NCBI RefSeq assembly: GCF_019613955.1
Contig: NZ_CP080443.1
Coordinates: 682,001 to 746,000 of the forward strand
Length of the DNA: 64,000 bases
Reading direction: 5' to 3'
DNA from: Chryseobacterium sp. LJ668
GTDB lineage: Bacteria > Bacteroidota > Bacteroidia > Flavobacteriales > Weeksellaceae
How positions within the stretch are numbered: the first letter of the stretch is position 1; every line of letters starts with the position of its first letter. The position numbers were made by a program, and so were the translations under genes. Positions 17,473 through 25,896 of the stretch are shown piece after piece. Below the pieces are notes generated by a model. That model saw only the letters and a program-made list of their open reading frames with translations, searched no databases and was not told where the DNA came from.

Positions 17473-17546
17473 TGGTCCCACCTGGGCTCGAACCAGGGAC
17501 CACCTGATTATGAGTCAGGTGCTCTAACCAACTGAGCTATAGGACC
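17473..17546 (-). tRNA. tRNA with CAU anticodon, probably elongator tRNA-Met
   Basis: The 74-nt cloverleaf on the minus strand has acceptor GGTCCTA/TGGGACC, D arm AGCTCAGTTGGTTAGAGC, anticodon stem CCTGA with loop CTCATAA and TCAGG, variable TGGTC, and T arm CCTGG-TTCGAGC-CCAGG. CCA is not encoded. The paired G1-C72 end excludes initiator tRNA. The D arm matches elongator tRNA-Met, but C4-G69 and C5-G68 pairs are also features of tRNA-Ile2 that TilS modifies, so isoleucine identity cannot be excluded. Confidence 0.9.
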
Positions 17547-17608
17547 TCAAAATTTGGTTAAATTTTGTGTTTGCAAAAATAGTAAAATTTCTCTCACTAC
17601 AAAATTTT

Positions 17609-18007
17609 TTATGGTTTTTCTTGGCAAAGTTCTATCAATACACCATTGGTACTTTTTGGATGTAAAAAGACAACTAATTTGTTATCAGCACCTTCTTTAG
17701 GCTCCTCGGAGATAAATTGAAAACCTTCTTTTTTTAATCTTTCAATTTCATTCCTGATATTTTCAACACCAAATGCCAAATGATGAATTCCTTCACCTTT
17801 TTTTTCTATGAATTTAGAAATCGGACTTTCAGGACTGGTAGCCTCTAACAATTCTATTTTACTTTCACCAGTACTGTAAAATGAAGTAGTAACACCTTCC
17901 CTTTCTACCGTTTCGTTTTTATATGATTTTTTTCCTAAAAGCTTGGCAAAAAGCTCATCAGACAACCCTAACGTTTTCACGGCAATCCCGATATGTTCTA
18001 GTTTCAT
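17609..18007 (-). CDS. mce: Methylmalonyl-CoA epimerase
   Basis: The 132-residue VOC-fold protein has two beta-alpha-beta-beta-beta modules. Metal-ligand candidates are His5 (MKLEHIGIAV), Glu in SKIELLEA, His in GIHHLAFGV and Glu in VLIELCQ, matching the epimerase pattern. It interconverts (2R)- and (2S)-methylmalonyl-CoA, linking propionyl-CoA or succinyl-CoA through methylmalonyl-CoA mutase. Length is standard. It is divergent from rbfA across a 94-bp gap holding promoter boxes for both strands, including TATTTTTG on the minus strand at 18084-18077. Confidence 0.9.
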   Translation of the reverse strand: MKLEHIGIAVKTLGLSDELFAKLLGKKSYKNETVEREGVTTSFYSTGESKIELLEATSPESPISKFIEKKGEGIHHLAFGVENIRNEIERLKKEGFQFISEEPKEGADNKLVVFLHPKSTNGVLIELCQEKP

Positions 18008-18085
18008 AATTTTATCTTAATTAACTTTGATTTTTATTGTGCGGTTTAATTTTGCAGCCGGCATCAGCAATTCAAACAAAAATAG

Positions 18086-18093
18086 TAAATTTG
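18086..18093 (+). promoter_or_regulatory. -7 box (TAAATTTG) of rbfA
   Basis: TAAATTTG fits TAnnTTTG exactly. Only 8 nt separate it from the rbfA start codon at 18102, so the message would be leaderless or nearly so. A further TAACTTTG lies at 18022-18029. Confidence 0.65.
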
Positions 18094-18101
18094 CAGAACT
18101 T

Positions 18102-18461
18102 ATGGAAAGTAACAGACAAAGAAAAGTAGCACAAATTATACAGGAAGATTTCGCAGAACTTTTCCGCAAACAATCTGCTGAAAGCAAACAGAGTTTTTTA
18201 GTTTCGGTTTCTGATGTAAAAATATCACCCGATTTGGGGGTTGCAAAAATTTATTTAAGCATTTTTCCTCAGGAATTCAGAGCATCTATCATGAAAGAAA
18301 TCGAGCTCAACAAAGCTCAGTATAGAAATTTTCTGGGTCAGAAAATGGCAAAGCAGGTCCGTGTGATTCCTCAGCTGAATTTTTACCTCGATACAGCTCT
18401 TGATGATGTAGAAAAAATTGATAAAGCACTTAGAGGCGAAGGCGACAATCCTGTACTGTAA
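18102..18461 (+). CDS. rbfA: Ribosome-binding factor A
   Basis: The 119-residue protein starts MESNRQRKVAQIIQEDFAEL, the usual RbfA opening. The KH-type core includes SVSDVKISPDLGVAKIYLSI and ends LDDVEKIDKAL. RbfA binds the 30S subunit and helps final 16S rRNA maturation. The frame is open upstream to 18027, but the upstream residues overlap the promoter box and lack family similarity, so 18102 is the start. The FtsX-like gene follows after 6 bp. Confidence 0.92.
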   Translation: MESNRQRKVAQIIQEDFAELFRKQSAESKQSFLVSVSDVKISPDLGVAKIYLSIFPQEFRASIMKEIELNKAQYRNFLGQKMAKQVRVIPQLNFYLDTALDDVEKIDKALRGEGDNPVL

Positions 18462-18467
18462 ACCATT

Positions 18468-19673
18468 TTGAAAAATATTGCATTTTACATAGCTTCACGT
18501 TACCTTTTATCAAGAAAAGGAAGCACAGCTGTCACGTTTATTACGTGGTTAGCGGTTGGTGCAATGACGGTAGCTGTAGCGGCAATGTTTGTCATCATCT
18601 CTGTATTCTCAGGCCTGGAGGTTTTTAATCAAAATCTAATTTCAAATCTTCATGCCGATTTGACGATCAAAAGCACCTCGGGGAAAACCATTCAAGATTT
18701 TGATAAGATCAAAGGTCTGTTAAAAAACAGCAAAGACATTGAATACTTCTCCCGAGTAATTGAGGAAAAAGTATATCTTAATTACAACGGAAAAGGTGAT
18801 ATCGGTTATTTACGGGGCGTTGATTCTTCATACATCAAGGTGAATCCGATTGATCATACGATTTTTTATGGTAAATATCCGAGCTTTCAGTATTCTAACG
18901 AGGTCATCATGGAGCATTCTCTTGAGACCCGACTTTCAATTCCTGTAGATACTCTAAATAATTTCGCTACTGTTTTTATGCCTAAATCCGGTACAGGAAT
19001 TATTAACAAAGAAGAAGATATTTACAATAAAAAAAACATCCTCGTTACCGGAATTTTTCCCGGAAATGACCAGTTAAACAATTATATAATTGCTCCGATC
19101 GAACTTTCAGAAGAGCTTTTAAATCTTCCAAAAAATTCTGCGTATCAAATTGTCCTTAAACTAAAAAATCCTGATAAAGCAGAATCAGTAAAGAAAAATC
19201 TGCTGTCCTTTCTTGGAAAAGGTATTGAAATAAAAACCAAACAGGAGGAGAATGCAGCGTTCTGGAAGATGATCAATACAGAAAAGCTTTTTATTTATTT
19301 AATATTCGCGCTTGTCATTTTTATTACAACATTCAATTTAGCCGGAGCTATTATTATTTTACAGCTCGACAAAAAAGAACAGGCAAAATCTTTGATTTCT
19401 CTAGGATTTCCATTAAGCCATTTAAGAAAAACCTATTTTTATACAGGACTCTTAATTGTCGTTCTAGGTGTGGTATCAGGCTTGATTTTAGGAACTGCAT
19501 TGTGCTTATTCCAACTAAAAACCGAGTTGTTCAAAGCAGTGGAAACCTTACCTTTTCCAGTAAAAATAGTTCCCGAAAATTACCTGATCGTTGCAGCAAC
19601 AGCATTGGTATTCGGCATCTCAATTTCATGGTTTTTTTCTAAAATCAGTAAAGACTATATTACTAAAAGTTAA
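18468..19673 (+). CDS. FtsX-like ABC-transporter permease (LolC/E type)
   Basis: The 401-residue protein starts at a TTG codon 6 bp after rbfA (KNIAFYIASRYLLSRKGS). It has a cytoplasmic lead, TM1 at about 22-48 (VTFITWLAVGAMTVAVAAM), a periplasmic MacB-like domain of about 220 residues, then three TM helices near 270-295, 325-350 and 365-390. This is the LolC/LolE layout for lipoprotein release or a related export task. No ATPase gene is adjacent. A permease directly after rbfA is, to my recollection, a conserved flavobacterial arrangement. Confidence 0.85.
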   Translation: MKNIAFYIASRYLLSRKGSTAVTFITWLAVGAMTVAVAAMFVIISVFSGLEVFNQNLISNLHADLTIKSTSGKTIQDFDKIKGLLKNSKDIEYFSRVIEEKVYLNYNGKGDIGYLRGVDSSYIKVNPIDHTIFYGKYPSFQYSNEVIMEHSLETRLSIPVDTLNNFATVFMPKSGTGIINKEEDIYNKKNILVTGIFPGNDQLNNYIIAPIELSEELLNLPKNSAYQIVLKLKNPDKAESVKKNLLSFLGKGIEIKTKQEENAAFWKMINTEKLFIYLIFALVIFITTFNLAGAIIILQLDKKEQAKSLISLGFPLSHLRKTYFYTGLLIVVLGVVSGLILGTALCLFQLKTELFKAVETLPFPVKIVPENYLIVAATALVFGISISWFFSKISKDYITKS

Positions 19674-19696
19674 TATTTTCACATTAATTTTTTTCG

Positions 19697-19704
19697 TAAA
19701 TTTG
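19697..19704 (+). promoter_or_regulatory. -7 box (TAAATTTG) of the secreted endonuclease gene
   Basis: An exact TAnnTTTG match 18 nt before the start codon at 19723, after the end of the permease gene. Confidence 0.6.
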
Positions 19705-19722
19705 CCTTCCAATTTAAAAAAA

Positions 19723-21516
19723 ATGAAGCGTATTCTATTTTCTTTTGTATTAAGTATTGTTTTCATCAATGCTTTTGCGCAAATTCCTGCCGGATATTAC
19801 AACAATGCCACAGGAACCGGTGCTACACTAAAAAGTCAGCTTAAAACAATTATCACTAATGGTCATATGGACATGGGTTATGCCGGATTATGGGTGGCCT
19901 ATCAAACTACAGACCGCGATAATATATCAGGAATTCCCGGATTAGAAAATGACGGATCTATTTTAGATATTTATTCTGAAAATCCTTCTGGAGCAGATCC
20001 TTATAATTATGTTGTAGGCCCTACAAACCAGTGCGGTAATTACAACAGCGAAGCAGACTGCTACAACAGAGAACACATCGTACCACAGAGTTTATTTAAC
20101 GAGGCATCACCGATGGTTTCAGATGTTCATTTTATCAGAGCTACAGACGGTAAGGTGAACGGAATGAGATCCAATTTTCCTTTTGGTAAAGTAGGCACAG
20201 CTTCTTTTACTTCTCTGAACGGGTCTAAATTGGGAACATCGGTTTCTCCTGGATACTCGGGAACTGTTTTTGAACCTCTTGACGCATTTAAAGGTGATGT
20301 TGCAAGAATGATTTTCTATTTTGTAACAAGATATGAAACACAGCTTTCAGGATTTTCTTCCGGAGATATGCTTGGTGGTTCTGCATATCCTGGTTTACAG
20401 ACCTGGGAATTGAATCAATTGTTAGCATGGAACGCAATGGATCCTGTTTCTCAAACCGAAATTGCAAGAAATAACGCTTCTTATGCACATCAAGGAAACC
20501 GAAATCCTTATATCGACAACCCTTTTTATGTAAATCTTGTATGGGGAAGTCCTGTTGTAGATACTCAGGTTCCTACCGTACCCACCAATTTAACAACCAG
20601 CAATCCTACATCCAACACAATTTCATTAAGCTGGACGGCTTCTACCGACAATGTTGGAGTTGTTGCTTATGACATTTATAAAGATGGAGTTTTGTATGCT
20701 ACAGTTTCAGGAACAACAGCTACAATTTCAGGATTGAACCCTTCTACAACGTATAATTTTTACGTAATTGCTAAAGATGCAGCAGGAAATGCATCTGCTG
20801 CAAGTAATACTGGCTCTGGAACTACTCTTGCAGGTGGGCAGCCAGGCGGAAGTTGTGGTACAGAAGATTTTACCAATATCCCTGCAAGCTCATCAAGCTA
20901 TGGAATTCAAACATGGACAAGCAGCAATATCACATGGACTGCAACAGATGCAAGAACAGATCAAACTATCAACGGAAGAGCGATAAGTATAAGAAACGGA
21001 AACCTTACAAGTTCTACTATTTCCGGAGGTATTGGCAGCTTAACAGTTACTACCAAATTGCCATTTTCAGATACAGCAGGTAACCTTACTTTACAGATTA
21101 ACGGTAATAATGTGGGAACCATTCCGTTTGGTACAACAGCTATAACTACTACGATAAGCAATATTAATGTTGCTAATAATGTTGTGATCAAGATTATAAA
21201 TGCAGAAACGGGAAAAAGAATTTCAATTGATGATCTCTCGTGGACTTGCTACAACACTCTGAATACATCTGAAACTGCAAAACAAAAATCATTATTCAGT
21301 ATTTATCCGAATCCTGTGAAAAACAACGAATTATTCGTGAAAGGTGAGAACTTGAACAAAGTTTCGAAAGCTGAAATTTATGACTTATCAGGAAAATTAA
21401 TCAAGACGATTGAAAATCCTTTTAAAAATTCCAACAAAATCAATCTTCACGGAATCACAAAAGGAGTTTACATTCTAAAAACAGACAGTACTTCTGCAAA
21501 ATTCATTATTGAGTAG
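19723..21516 (+). CDS. Secreted endonuclease I with fibronectin III domain and type IX secretion tail
   Basis: The 597-residue protein has a signal peptide ending about residue 19 (FINAFAQ). An endonuclease I domain follows (about 20-270) with the CYNREHIVPQSLF His-metal-type motif, SDVHFIRATDGKVN and a late HQGNRNPYIDNP. Next come a fibronectin type III domain (about 285-370, PTNLTTSNPTSNTISLSW), a beta-sandwich region (about 385-510) and a C-terminal type A sorting domain (SIYPNPVKNNELFVKG to FIIE). It would be exported across the outer membrane by the type IX system and degrade extracellular DNA or RNA. An upstream extension of the frame to 19591 overlaps the permease gene and is not the start. 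Confidence 0.92.
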   Translation: MKRILFSFVLSIVFINAFAQIPAGYYNNATGTGATLKSQLKTIITNGHMDMGYAGLWVAYQTTDRDNISGIPGLENDGSILDIYSENPSGADPYNYVVGPTNQCGNYNSEADCYNREHIVPQSLFNEASPMVSDVHFIRATDGKVNGMRSNFPFGKVGTASFTSLNGSKLGTSVSPGYSGTVFEPLDAFKGDVARMIFYFVTRYETQLSGFSSGDMLGGSAYPGLQTWELNQLLAWNAMDPVSQTEIARNNASYAHQGNRNPYIDNPFYVNLVWGSPVVDTQVPTVPTNLTTSNPTSNTISLSWTASTDNVGVVAYDIYKDGVLYATVSGTTATISGLNPSTTYNFYVIAKDAAGNASAASNTGSGTTLAGGQPGGSCGTEDFTNIPASSSSYGIQTWTSSNITWTATDARTDQTINGRAISIRNGNLTSSTISGGIGSLTVTTKLPFSDTAGNLTLQINGNNVGTIPFGTTAITTTISNINVANNVVIKIINAETGKRISIDDLSWTCYNTLNTSETAKQKSLFSIYPNPVKNNELFVKGENLNKVSKAEIYDLSGKLIKTIENPFKNSNKINLHGITKGVYILKTDSTSAKFIIE

Positions 21517-21538
21517 TCATCAACATATTATTAAATAT

Positions 21539-21567
21539 AAAAGACCGATATTTTCGGTCTTTTTTTT
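21539..21567 (+). terminator. Rho-independent terminator after the endonuclease gene
   Basis: AAGACCGA (21541-21548) pairs with TCGGTCTT (21554-21561) around a 5-nt loop, and a run of T follows. It ends 11 bp before aroE. Confidence 0.9.
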
Positions 21568-21578
21568 ATTTTTGATAC

Positions 21579-22316
21579 ATGGATTCCAAAAAAAAATTAG
21601 GTCTCATCGGGAGAAATATTTCTTATTCATTTTCTAAGAAGTTCTTTGAAGAAAAATTTAAAAAACTTCAGCTCGGGCATTTTACATACGATATCTTCGA
21701 TTTGCAGGAAATAGATGAGGTTAATAACTTATTCTCTGATCCTGAACTTTTAGGTTTCAACGTTACTATTCCATACAAAGAAAGAATAAGTGATTATCTG
21801 GATGAATTAAGTGATGAAGCGAAAGAAATCGGTGCTGTAAATTGCGTTTTAATTGAAAACGGGAAAAAAATAGGTTACAATACTGACGCTTTCGGGTTTG
21901 AAAAAACTTTAAAAATTCACAGAAAACCACATCAAAATTCTGCATTGATTTTGGGAAATGGTGGTGCTGCAAAAGCGATAAAGTATGTTTTAAACAAAAA
22001 TGGAATTTCAACGGAAACAGTTTCCAGAAATTCAGAACTCAATTTTGAAAATTTAGATAAAGAAACAGTAGAAAAAAATAAGATTGTTGTGCAATGTACA
22101 CCTGTTGGAACATTTCCTAAAACAGATGAATGTCTAGATTTCCCTTTTGAAGGACTTTCAAAAGACCATTTAGTCATAGATCTCATTTACAACCCCAACT
22201 ATTCGCAGTTTATCATTAAATCATCCCAAAAAGGAGCCAAAACCGTGAACGGATATTACATGCTCGAGCAACAGGCAGAAAAAGCCTGGGAAATTTGGAA
22301 TTTTAAAAAAAAATAA
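21579..22316 (+). CDS. aroE: Shikimate dehydrogenase
   Basis: The 245-residue enzyme is slightly shorter than E. coli AroE, as usual in this phylum. The substrate domain carries NVTIPYKERI with the catalytic Lys (about 66), the next part AVNCVLIENGKKIGYNTDAFGF, and the NADP loop LGNGGAAKAI (about 127-136). QCTPVGTFP occupies the place of the NATPxGM motif. It reduces 3-dehydroshikimate to shikimate in aromatic amino-acid synthesis. It starts 11 bp after a terminator, so it is a separate transcription unit. Confidence 0.93.
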   Translation: MDSKKKLGLIGRNISYSFSKKFFEEKFKKLQLGHFTYDIFDLQEIDEVNNLFSDPELLGFNVTIPYKERISDYLDELSDEAKEIGAVNCVLIENGKKIGYNTDAFGFEKTLKIHRKPHQNSALILGNGGAAKAIKYVLNKNGISTETVSRNSELNFENLDKETVEKNKIVVQCTPVGTFPKTDECLDFPFEGLSKDHLVIDLIYNPNYSQFIIKSSQKGAKTVNGYYMLEQQAEKAWEIWNFKKK

Positions 22317-22386
22317 CATAAATTAGTACCTTATTTGGCTTTTTGCTATATTTAAAGAATAAACGCCACTCACATAAAAGATTGCT

Positions 22387-24192
22387 ATGACTACAGAAAA
22401 CAACCTTTCTGAAAAAGAAGAAAATAATATTTCTAGCGGGGAAACTCATCAGGAAATAGTAGAAAGCACAAATTCTACTGAGGAGAACACTCCAGAAGAG
22501 GAATCTAATCATGCCGACGAACATCTGGATACAGATATTTCTCTGGAAGATGCCCTCAAAGAAATGGAAAGAATTATTAATTCTGCTACTGCTGGAGAAA
22601 ACTTCAGACAGTTCAATGCATTGAAGGAAAAAGCAAATCACGCCATTCACGATGAGATTGAAGATAAAAAGCATGAATATACAGATGCAGGTAATGCAAT
22701 TGAAAATTTCAGCTTTGAACATCCTTCTCAATCAAAACTTTCTGCACTGGTGCATATTTACAGAGAAAAACACGATTCTTTTCAGAAAAACCAGGAAGAA
22801 GAGCAGAAAAAAAATCTGGATCACCGTCAAAGTCTGATTGATCGACTTAAAAACCTGTATACCAATTCTGAACCCGGCATAAATCTTTTTAAATCAATCC
22901 GTGAGATTAAAGAAGAATGGTCAAAAGCAGGACAAGTGGCAAAATCTGAGTTTAAAATTCTCAATAATAATTATTTCCACCATTTGAATCAGTTTTACCA
23001 GATGCTTGATCTGAATAAGGAATTTCTAGAGCAGGAATACAGCCATAATCTTGAAAAAAGACAGCACATCATCGCACGGGCCAGAGAGCTGGAAAACGAG
23101 CCTGTTGTACAGAAAGCCCTAAATGAATTACAGTATCTACATAAGCTCTGGAAAGAAGAAGCTGAACCTGTAGCAGAAGAATTCCGTGAGAAAACTTGGG
23201 ATGAATTTAAAGAAATCTCAAATAAAATTCATGAAAGAAAGTCTGAGCTTTCCGCAGCACTTGAAACTGAGCAGACTGCCAATCTTGAAAAGAAAAATGA
23301 AATCATTGCTGAGATAAAAAAGTTATCTGAACCAAAAGATACCACAAATCATACTTACTGGCAGAATTCGATTAAAAGAGTGGAAGAACTTCGTTCAGAA
23401 TTCTTAAAAACAGGAAGTGTTCCGAGAAAATTATCAAATAATAACTGGAATGATTTTAAATCTACTTTAAGAATTTTTAATACCAATAAAAATAATTATT
23501 ATAAGTCATTAAAAGGTTCTCAGCAGGAAAATTTAGATGAAAAGTTAAAGCTTATTCAGACAGCGAAAGATAATATGCTTTCTGAAGACTGGGAAATTGC
23601 TGTTGCACTTTTCAAAAAACTTCAGGAAGACTGGAAAAAAATCGGTCATGTCCCTAAAAGTATGACCAACAAGATTTGGGACGACTTCCGTGAAGCATGC
23701 AACACTTTCTTTAATAATTACAGGGAAAAAAGCAATGCCTCTACCGATAACTGGAAAGAAAATTACAAGCAGAAGAAAGAGATTCTTGAGGAGCTAAAAA
23801 CAATCACTGACGAAGAAGGAAGTGTAGAAAAAATTGAAAATATTAAATCTGCATGGAATAATATAGGGAAAGTTCCGAGAGATAAAATCGCCATCAATTC
23901 TGAATTTAATAAGACTTTAAGAGAAAAATTAAAGTTGAATAAAATCAATGAGCTTGAGTTGAAGGAAGATGGTTTATCTGAAAACCAGCTGACCGATAAA
24001 GCCCGAAAAATTAAGAGTCAGATTTCTGATCTTGAAGGTGAAATCGTGAAACTGGAAAACAATCTGGCATTCTTCAAAAAACCGTCAAGAGATAATCCCA
24101 TGTTGGCAGAAACATACAATACCATTGACAATAAAAAGTCTCACTTGGAGACTTTGAAGCAGAATTTGCACAATATAATTTCAGGAGATTAA
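22387..24192 (+). CDS. DUF349 repeat protein
   Basis: The 601-residue, highly charged, helical protein has an acidic N-terminus (EEN-rich, about 1-65). It then has several DUF349 repeats, each with a Trp-rich pattern such as IKEEWSKAGQVAKSEF (about 177), ELRSEFLKTGSVPRKL, LQEDWKKIGHVPKSM and IKSAWNNIGKVPRDK. The C-terminal coiled coil (about 540-600) contains QISDLEGEIVKLENNL. DUF349 proteins are common in Bacteroidetes and of uncertain role. A TATATTTA near-consensus box lies at 22348-22355. A terminator follows immediately. Confidence 0.88.
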   Translation: MTTENNLSEKEENNISSGETHQEIVESTNSTEENTPEEESNHADEHLDTDISLEDALKEMERIINSATAGENFRQFNALKEKANHAIHDEIEDKKHEYTDAGNAIENFSFEHPSQSKLSALVHIYREKHDSFQKNQEEEQKKNLDHRQSLIDRLKNLYTNSEPGINLFKSIREIKEEWSKAGQVAKSEFKILNNNYFHHLNQFYQMLDLNKEFLEQEYSHNLEKRQHIIARARELENEPVVQKALNELQYLHKLWKEEAEPVAEEFREKTWDEFKEISNKIHERKSELSAALETEQTANLEKKNEIIAEIKKLSEPKDTTNHTYWQNSIKRVEELRSEFLKTGSVPRKLSNNNWNDFKSTLRIFNTNKNNYYKSLKGSQQENLDEKLKLIQTAKDNMLSEDWEIAVALFKKLQEDWKKIGHVPKSMTNKIWDDFREACNTFFNNYREKSNASTDNWKENYKQKKEILEELKTITDEEGSVEKIENIKSAWNNIGKVPRDKIAINSEFNKTLREKLKLNKINELELKEDGLSENQLTDKARKIKSQISDLEGEIVKLENNLAFFKKPSRDNPMLAETYNTIDNKKSHLETLKQNLHNIISGD

Positions 24193-24214
24193 AATAATAA
24201 TACAATTTATCAGG

Positions 24215-24245
24215 GCGAAGCAAAGAAATTTGTCTTCGCTTTTTT
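24215..24245 (+). terminator. Rho-independent terminator before ribD
   Basis: GCGAAGCAAA (24215-24224) pairs with TTTGtCTTCGC (24229-24239, one bulge) around GAAA, followed by six T. It ends 7 bp before the ribD start. Confidence 0.85.
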
Positions 24246-24251
24246 CATATT

Positions 24252-25274
24252 ATGCAAGACGAATTTTATATAAAAAGATGCATTGAGCTGGCTAAGAAAG
24301 CTTTGGGAAAAACCTACCCTAACCCATTGGTAGGAAGTGTGATTGTTTATAACGATAAAATTATTGGAGAAGGCTATCATCACAAGGCCGGGGAAAATCA
24401 TGCAGAGATCAACGCCATCAATTCGGTTAAAGACAAAAGTCTCATCCCAAAATCTACCATATATGTATCTTTGGAACCTTGTGCTCATTATGGGAAAACT
24501 CCACCTTGCGCTTTAAAAATAAAAGAATTAGGCTTCAAAAAAGTTGTCATAGGCGCGATGGATTCTCATGATAAAGTGAATGGAAAAGGTAAAAAAATCA
24601 TTCAGGATGTGGGAATAGAAGTTGTCTCTGGCGTTTTAGAAAGCGAATGTATTGATTTAAACAAGAGATTTTTCACATATCATGAAAAAAAACGTCCGTT
24701 TATTATTTTGAAGTGGGCACAGTCAGTTGATGGCTTCATCGATAAAGACTTTAAGCCTATTGCCATTTCAAACTCATTGGTCAATCAATTTGTTCATCAA
24801 TTGAGAGCCGATGAGCACGCCATATTGGTAGGAACTCAAACTGTTTTAAATGACAATCCCAGTCTTACCGTAAGAAATATTGAAGGAGAAAATCCTGTAA
24901 GAATATTAATTGATTTTGATTTAAAAGTTCTGCAGGATTTTAAAATTTATAATTTAGAAGCTAAAACATTGGTTTTTAATTTAAAAAAGGAAAAAAAAGA
25001 GAACAACATTTATTTCATTAAGATCGAAAAAGAAAATTTCTTATCAGATCTGATGAATGCTTTATATAAAAACCAAATACAATCTGTTATCATTGAAGGC
25101 GGAAGCTTTACTTTACAAAAATTTATTGAAGCAAATCTGTGGGACGAAGCCATTATTATAAAAAATGAATATCTGAGTCTTAAAAATGGAACGAAAGCAC
25201 CTGACTTTCAAAATGAACCTTTTGAAACTAAAAAATTTAGAGATAATATGATAGAATTTCATAAAAATTCTTAG
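24252..25274 (+). CDS. ribD: Bifunctional riboflavin deaminase/reductase
   Basis: The 340-residue protein has an N-terminal cytidine-deaminase-type domain with zinc ligands in NHAEINAI and PCAHYGKTPPC (about 78-88). The C-terminal reductase domain (about 145-340) includes KWAQSVDGFI, VGTQTVLNDNPSLTVR and VIIEGGSFTLQ. It performs the second and third steps of riboflavin synthesis. It begins right after a terminator, and YigZ follows after 14 bp. Confidence 0.93.
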   Translation: MQDEFYIKRCIELAKKALGKTYPNPLVGSVIVYNDKIIGEGYHHKAGENHAEINAINSVKDKSLIPKSTIYVSLEPCAHYGKTPPCALKIKELGFKKVVIGAMDSHDKVNGKGKKIIQDVGIEVVSGVLESECIDLNKRFFTYHEKKRPFIILKWAQSVDGFIDKDFKPIAISNSLVNQFVHQLRADEHAILVGTQTVLNDNPSLTVRNIEGENPVRILIDFDLKVLQDFKIYNLEAKTLVFNLKKEKKENNIYFIKIEKENFLSDLMNALYKNQIQSVIIEGGSFTLQKFIEANLWDEAIIIKNEYLSLKNGTKAPDFQNEPFETKKFRDNMIEFHKNS

Positions 25275-25288
25275 TAAAAATTCTTTCA

Positions 25289-25894
25289 ATGCTGCACGAA
25301 TATAAAACCATAGAAAGACCTGTTGAAAACACGCTTCTCAAAGAAAAAGGAAGTAAGTTTATAGGTTTTGCTTTCCCTGTAAACAATGAAGTCGAACTAA
25401 AAAATGCTCTTGCGAAAATACAGTCAGAACATCCTAAGGCAACGCATCATTGCTATGCTTTTCGGATAGGCCTAAACGGAGAAAACTACAGGGCAAATGA
25501 TGACGGGGAACCTTCGGGAAGTGCCGGTCTACCTATCTACAACCAGCTTTTAGCAAATGAAATCACCAATGTTCTGGTCATTGTTGTAAGATATTATGGA
25601 GGAACAAAACTGGGGGTTTCAGGATTAGTTAAAGCTTATAAAGATTCAGCCAAAATCACTTTAGAAGAATCTGAAATTATTGTTAAAGAACTGGAAACAG
25701 AAGTTGATATTCAGTTTCAATTCAATCAGCAAAATGTTATTTTCACCTTATTATCGCGATTTGATGCAAAAGTTCTTCATTTTGATGCCAATGAAAACTG
25801 CATTCTTACTGCTTCTCTCAAAACAATGCTAAAAGAAAGCATCTCAGAAAAACTTTCCGAGATGCAACATATTTCTTTCAAATTTAAAGATTAA
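25289..25894 (+). CDS. YigZ/IMPACT family protein
   Basis: The 201-residue protein has an N-terminal IMPACT domain with the family signature HCYAFRIG...NDDGEPSGSAGLPIYNQL (about 52-90) and VIVVRYYGGTKLGVSGLVKAY (about 99-119, read as two overlapping blocks). A C-terminal DUF1949-type beta-alpha domain follows. Members bind nucleic acid or ribosomes, and their role is not settled in bacteria. It is 14 bp after ribD and ends 2 bp from the convergent protease gene. Confidence 0.9.
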   Translation: MLHEYKTIERPVENTLLKEKGSKFIGFAFPVNNEVELKNALAKIQSEHPKATHHCYAFRIGLNGENYRANDDGEPSGSAGLPIYNQLLANEITNVLVIVVRYYGGTKLGVSGLVKAYKDSAKITLEESEIIVKELETEVDIQFQFNQQNVIFTLLSRFDAKVLHFDANENCILTASLKTMLKESISEKLSEMQHISFKFKD

Positions 25895-25896
25895 CT

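Noticed and set aside
18027..18101. Upstream extension of rbfA
   Set aside because: It covers the promoter box and adds residues with no RbfA similarity.
19591..19722. Upstream extension of the endonuclease gene
   Set aside because: It overlaps the permease gene in another frame, and the signal peptide begins at 19723.
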